In this document: positions 61,479 to 64,000 of the stretch, in pieces | How positions within the stretch are numbered: the first letter of the stretch is position 1 | Layout of the letters: each line of letters opens with the position of its first letter | NCBI RefSeq assembly: GCF_963678635.1 | Contig: NC_087064.1 | Location: forward strand, 13,115,989 to 13,179,988 | DNA length: 64,000 nucleotides | Direction of reading: 5' to 3' | From: Symsagittifera roscoffensis | Taxonomy: Eukaryota; Xenacoelomorpha; Acoela; Convolutidae | The notes under the pieces: model-generated | The model's database searches: none | Seen by the model: the letters and a program-made list of their open reading frames with translations, nothing else | What the model was told of the DNA's origin: nothing | Position numbers and translations under genes: made by a program

Positions 61479-61640
61479 TAGTAATCTTAACCAACGGAAA
61501 TTTCGAAAATCTATCGACAGCTACTAAAAGAAACTTTTTTACAACAATTATTTTTATGGGACCTGCATAAATTATTCTAATTTTTGGCTTGGTAGTGGTT
61601 TTGTGTAATTTGTTGGGATTAGCTATTTGGCATTCCTACT
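61479..61640 (-). pseudogene. pol: integrase core fragment of second gypsy element
   Basis: Reads NPNKLHKTTTKPKIRIIYAG then PIKIIVVKKFLLVAVDRFSK and FPLVKIT. The position normally holding the first catalytic Asp (I-D-F-A-G) reads I-I-Y-A-G, so this copy lost it. Confidence 0.65.
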
Positions 61641-63783
61641 ATATCTGGTTTATCTGCGGCATTCTTCCGCTAGCTTTACTAAACCCTAAGGCACATGGGG
61701 TACCACAAACATCTGGACACTCCAAACTTTGAATCCAGCCCCGGGTCACCCCTGTGGATTAGTTTCAATACTAGTAGAGGTAGCTGGAGGGGCGATTGTT
61801 CACCAAGATGCAGTCGTCCACTGTTGCCATCTGGTTTCAGAGCGAGACCGTATGCGATCCCGTTAATTCAAATCCCTGCTTATCCCCTTTTTTAACAACT
61901 CGCCAAAATCTGTCCAGCCAAGCAATTTTTGATATTAACTCGGCTAGGAGGATGGTTCTTGTCCAACAGCCTTATAATAATCGACAAGCCCTCCTCTCCC
62001 TGCTGCGTGGGCAGAAGGAAGCAGTCTTTTCGCAAAATGTGTCCGGTCTCCCGATCGTTGATTCCGGTGTTTTTTTTTGTTTCGTCCTCGATCTCCCCTG
62101 TCGCCGTTAGATCCACTTCTACGATTAGAATTCGGTCCTTTTTTGTTGTCTTTTAAGTTTTTGAAGTTTTTGCTGCTGGAATTCCGGCAATGTTTTTGGC
62201 TCCAAATAGCAGTGCTTCTCCCTGTTAACGTCGATTATTTGACTGCCATTCTACCTCGATTACTGTTCGGCTATTTGTGGTTTCTTCTTTTAGGGTTTGT
62301 CTTTGCGTCAGTGATCTTTTCTCCGTTGTTGATATGAAGATTTCCTCAGTTGTCCCCTATGGCTCAATGTTGTCTCTGGATGATTCGCTCTTACCCCCTC
62401 TGATTAGCTGCCTGAATGTGAATAACCGCGTATCCGCCTCTCTTTGCTCTTCATCCTTCAGGGCCATTTTCACTTTCGGTTATCGGTGTCATGTCTGGTT
62501 GTCTGAGCCTTCTCGGGTTTTCCGACTTCGGATAATTTTTCGTGTCCTTTAAACTGCTTTTGTTATTTGTTCTCTCTCAGACGCATGTTTGTTTTTTTTT
62601 TGAACTGTACTACCTTGGGTCGATCAAGCTCTCCTCTGGCTTTTCGCCTCTCATTTTTCTCCCCGTACCTCTGTTCAGCACTCTTACTCTTTTTTCTACT
62701 AGCTGAACTGTCGTTTTTTTCGTGAAAATTTCGAGCGATCGAACTTGGTGTTGAAAATAAGAAAAACTGTTTGTTTTCACTGATATCTTGCTGTTTAGTG
62801 GTATTAACAGTAGCTAAAGTCGATTTATTCCTTTGCCGTCGAGCTTCGTTCGTTTTTGATTATTTTGATTGCTATAGCAATCTTGAGATGGCGTGTTCAA
62901 TACTTCTTCTGGTTTCGACGTCGATTTTTTTCCTAATGTTTTTCGTTGTGTTTGAGCGAGTTAATAACTACTAGCTTACTGTTTATGCAGTCTACCGCTC
63001 TCTGTAATGCTTCAATCGCTGTCACCAATTCAGGCCGTTGGTCACCACAGTAGGAAGTTCATATTCATTTGTTAAATTTTCTTTTTGAGAGTTTAGGTAC
63101 CTAGATGCGAATGATATTGGCACCTAGTCCCCAAACTCTGTTGTTCCAAAGTAGCTAGCTCGTAACCAATTGTGACAAGCATCATACTTAATTCTCGTTT
63201 TTTTTCGCGTTGTAAACTTTATTTTTGAAAATTTTGCTAATGCCGGGTCATTATTTTTGAAGATCAACGTATTTTCGTCCCCTTATTCAATTTTTTTTCG
63301 TTTTTTCACATTTTCTAAAGATTTCTTTCTGAATTTTTTCTTGGAGCAGAAGTCTGAATTTCTCTGTAAGATTTGCAGCATTCAGAAAAACTTTAGTCGG
63401 GTGATTAGAGCTTCCTGAAACTACCTAGGTTGTTTTAATGTTCTTGGTGGCGTTAGTTTCGAAATCGCTTTATTTTTGTTATTTTTGGTCTAAACGTCCA
63501 TTCAGATAAATGTTGACGCAACCAATTTACTTCGTTTTTAAAATACTCAAATAATTTTAAAAATAAATTTTCATTATCGAGAGTTTGCTTTTCCTTATTG
63601 ACTAATTTTTCATGCGCTGAATCTTCACTTTTTTTAGAGAATTAAGATGTCATCTAAAAAACAGGAACTGATTTTCGTGTGTTATTCAGTGTTCTATCCA
63701 TTGGTTTTGCAAACCGACCGGCATGTCTGGCACCCCATAGAATTCGCTTAGGAATCTATAGGTTCCCAATGCGTTACCTCGGA

Positions 63784-64000
63784 CTATCTCAAAGCTGCTT
63801 TGCTCTCCTTGTCTGCAGCTAGCTTCGTTTGACGATAAATTTTAGAATCTAATAGAGAGAAGTAGAGTGTGCCGGCTTTTTGTTCAGTAACAAATTGATT
63901 CACCACATCCAACAATTCATCTATGTTTGGCATCTGATATTTGTTTTTAAACAGTTGTTTGTTTATGGGTTTAAAACCTAAAGTCAATTTCATCGAGTTT
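63784..64000 (-). pseudogene. pol: RT fragment of second gypsy element (continues outside window)
   Basis: MKLTLGFKPINKQLFKNKYQ (minus strand from 63993) followed by MPNIDELLDVVNQFVTEQKA, related to the RT entry of the gypsy at 56380-56430 (QMPNVKELINLV). The palm motif A Asp region is partly readable (YFSLLDSKIY). Confidence 0.7.

Larger units (their letters stand above)
60122..64000 (-). mobile_element. second Ty3/gypsy element, decayed, running off the window
   Basis: Minus strand. RT start at 63993-63784 (YQMPNIDELLDVVNQF then TLYFSLLDSKIYR). Pol piece between RNase H and integrase at 62116-61892 (LLPTQQGEEGLSIIIRLLD). Integrase core at about 61479-61600 (KPKIRIIYAGPIKII, FLLVAVDRFSKFPLVKIT). 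A basic tail at 60288-60122 (KSKKKLNSGYEKLRKVYRPM) is possible. No LTR was identified; the 5' half lies beyond the window. Frames are broken throughout. Confidence 0.65.

Noticed and set aside
60271-62974. Many plus-strand frames over 60.3-63.0 kb
   Set aside because: Minus-strand pol fragments (integrase, RT) occur in this stretch, so these frames are antisense to a decayed gypsy element.
1-64000. CRISPR arrays, bacterial operons, tRNA or rRNA genes
   Set aside because: No regularly spaced short repeats, no Shine-Dalgarno-led operons and no cloverleaf or rRNA motifs were seen; the content is eukaryotic.

Overview
The window looks like nuclear DNA of an invertebrate animal. It is AT-rich, has spliced genes with GT-AG and GC-AG introns, contains a tetraspanin-like gene and is filled with metazoan-type transposable elements. 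I cannot place the phylum from sequence alone. Two host genes are visible. One is the main exon of a type II membrane glycosyltransferase-like protein (29090-30253, +). The other is a spliced tetraspanin-like gene (+, exons at 39440-39530, 46752-46872, 47561-47695 and 51845-52014, possibly 59279-59366) whose reading frame joins correctly across every junction. Nearly everything else is mobile DNA.

Layout: 1-987, end of an inverted-repeat element (family R1). 1847-6968, a decayed Ty1/copia element with both LTRs, a 5-bp target duplication and a half-tRNA-iMet-type primer site. 9102-28229 (minus strand), a very young 19.1-kb Ty3/gypsy-type element with 408-bp LTRs that differ at one visible site. 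29090-30253, glycosyltransferase-like exon. 32.4-33.5 kb, decayed gypsy gag. 34.4-39.0 kb, small non-autonomous DNA elements. 39.4-59.4 kb, the tetraspanin-like gene; its introns hold an antisense LINE (42.1-46.7 kb), a second R1 copy, a hAT-like transposase relic and a three-LTR gypsy array (52146-58330). 59922-60121, 200-base assembly gap. 60122-64000, a second decayed gypsy element running off the end.

The most notable object is the giant element. Its sense (minus) strand encodes, in order: a basic 155-aa protein; an intact 2740-aa Gag-Pol with capsid-like region, R/N/Y/S-rich repeats, CCHC knuckle, protease, RT, RNase H, integrase and GPY motif; two tiny hydrophobic proteins joined by an ATGA overlap; a 377-codon open frame with no ATG at all; an 872-aa envelope-like glycoprotein whose cysteine pattern recalls glycoproteins of chuvirus-like negative-strand RNA viruses; and a 601-aa protein of unknown type joined to the envelope by another ATGA overlap. 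A consensus splice donor abuts the last stop codon, and TACTAAC branch-like and 3' splice-like sites lie in a perfect tandem duplication beyond it. This is the organisation of a complex, retrovirus-like element with several accessory genes, apparently intact and recently inserted.
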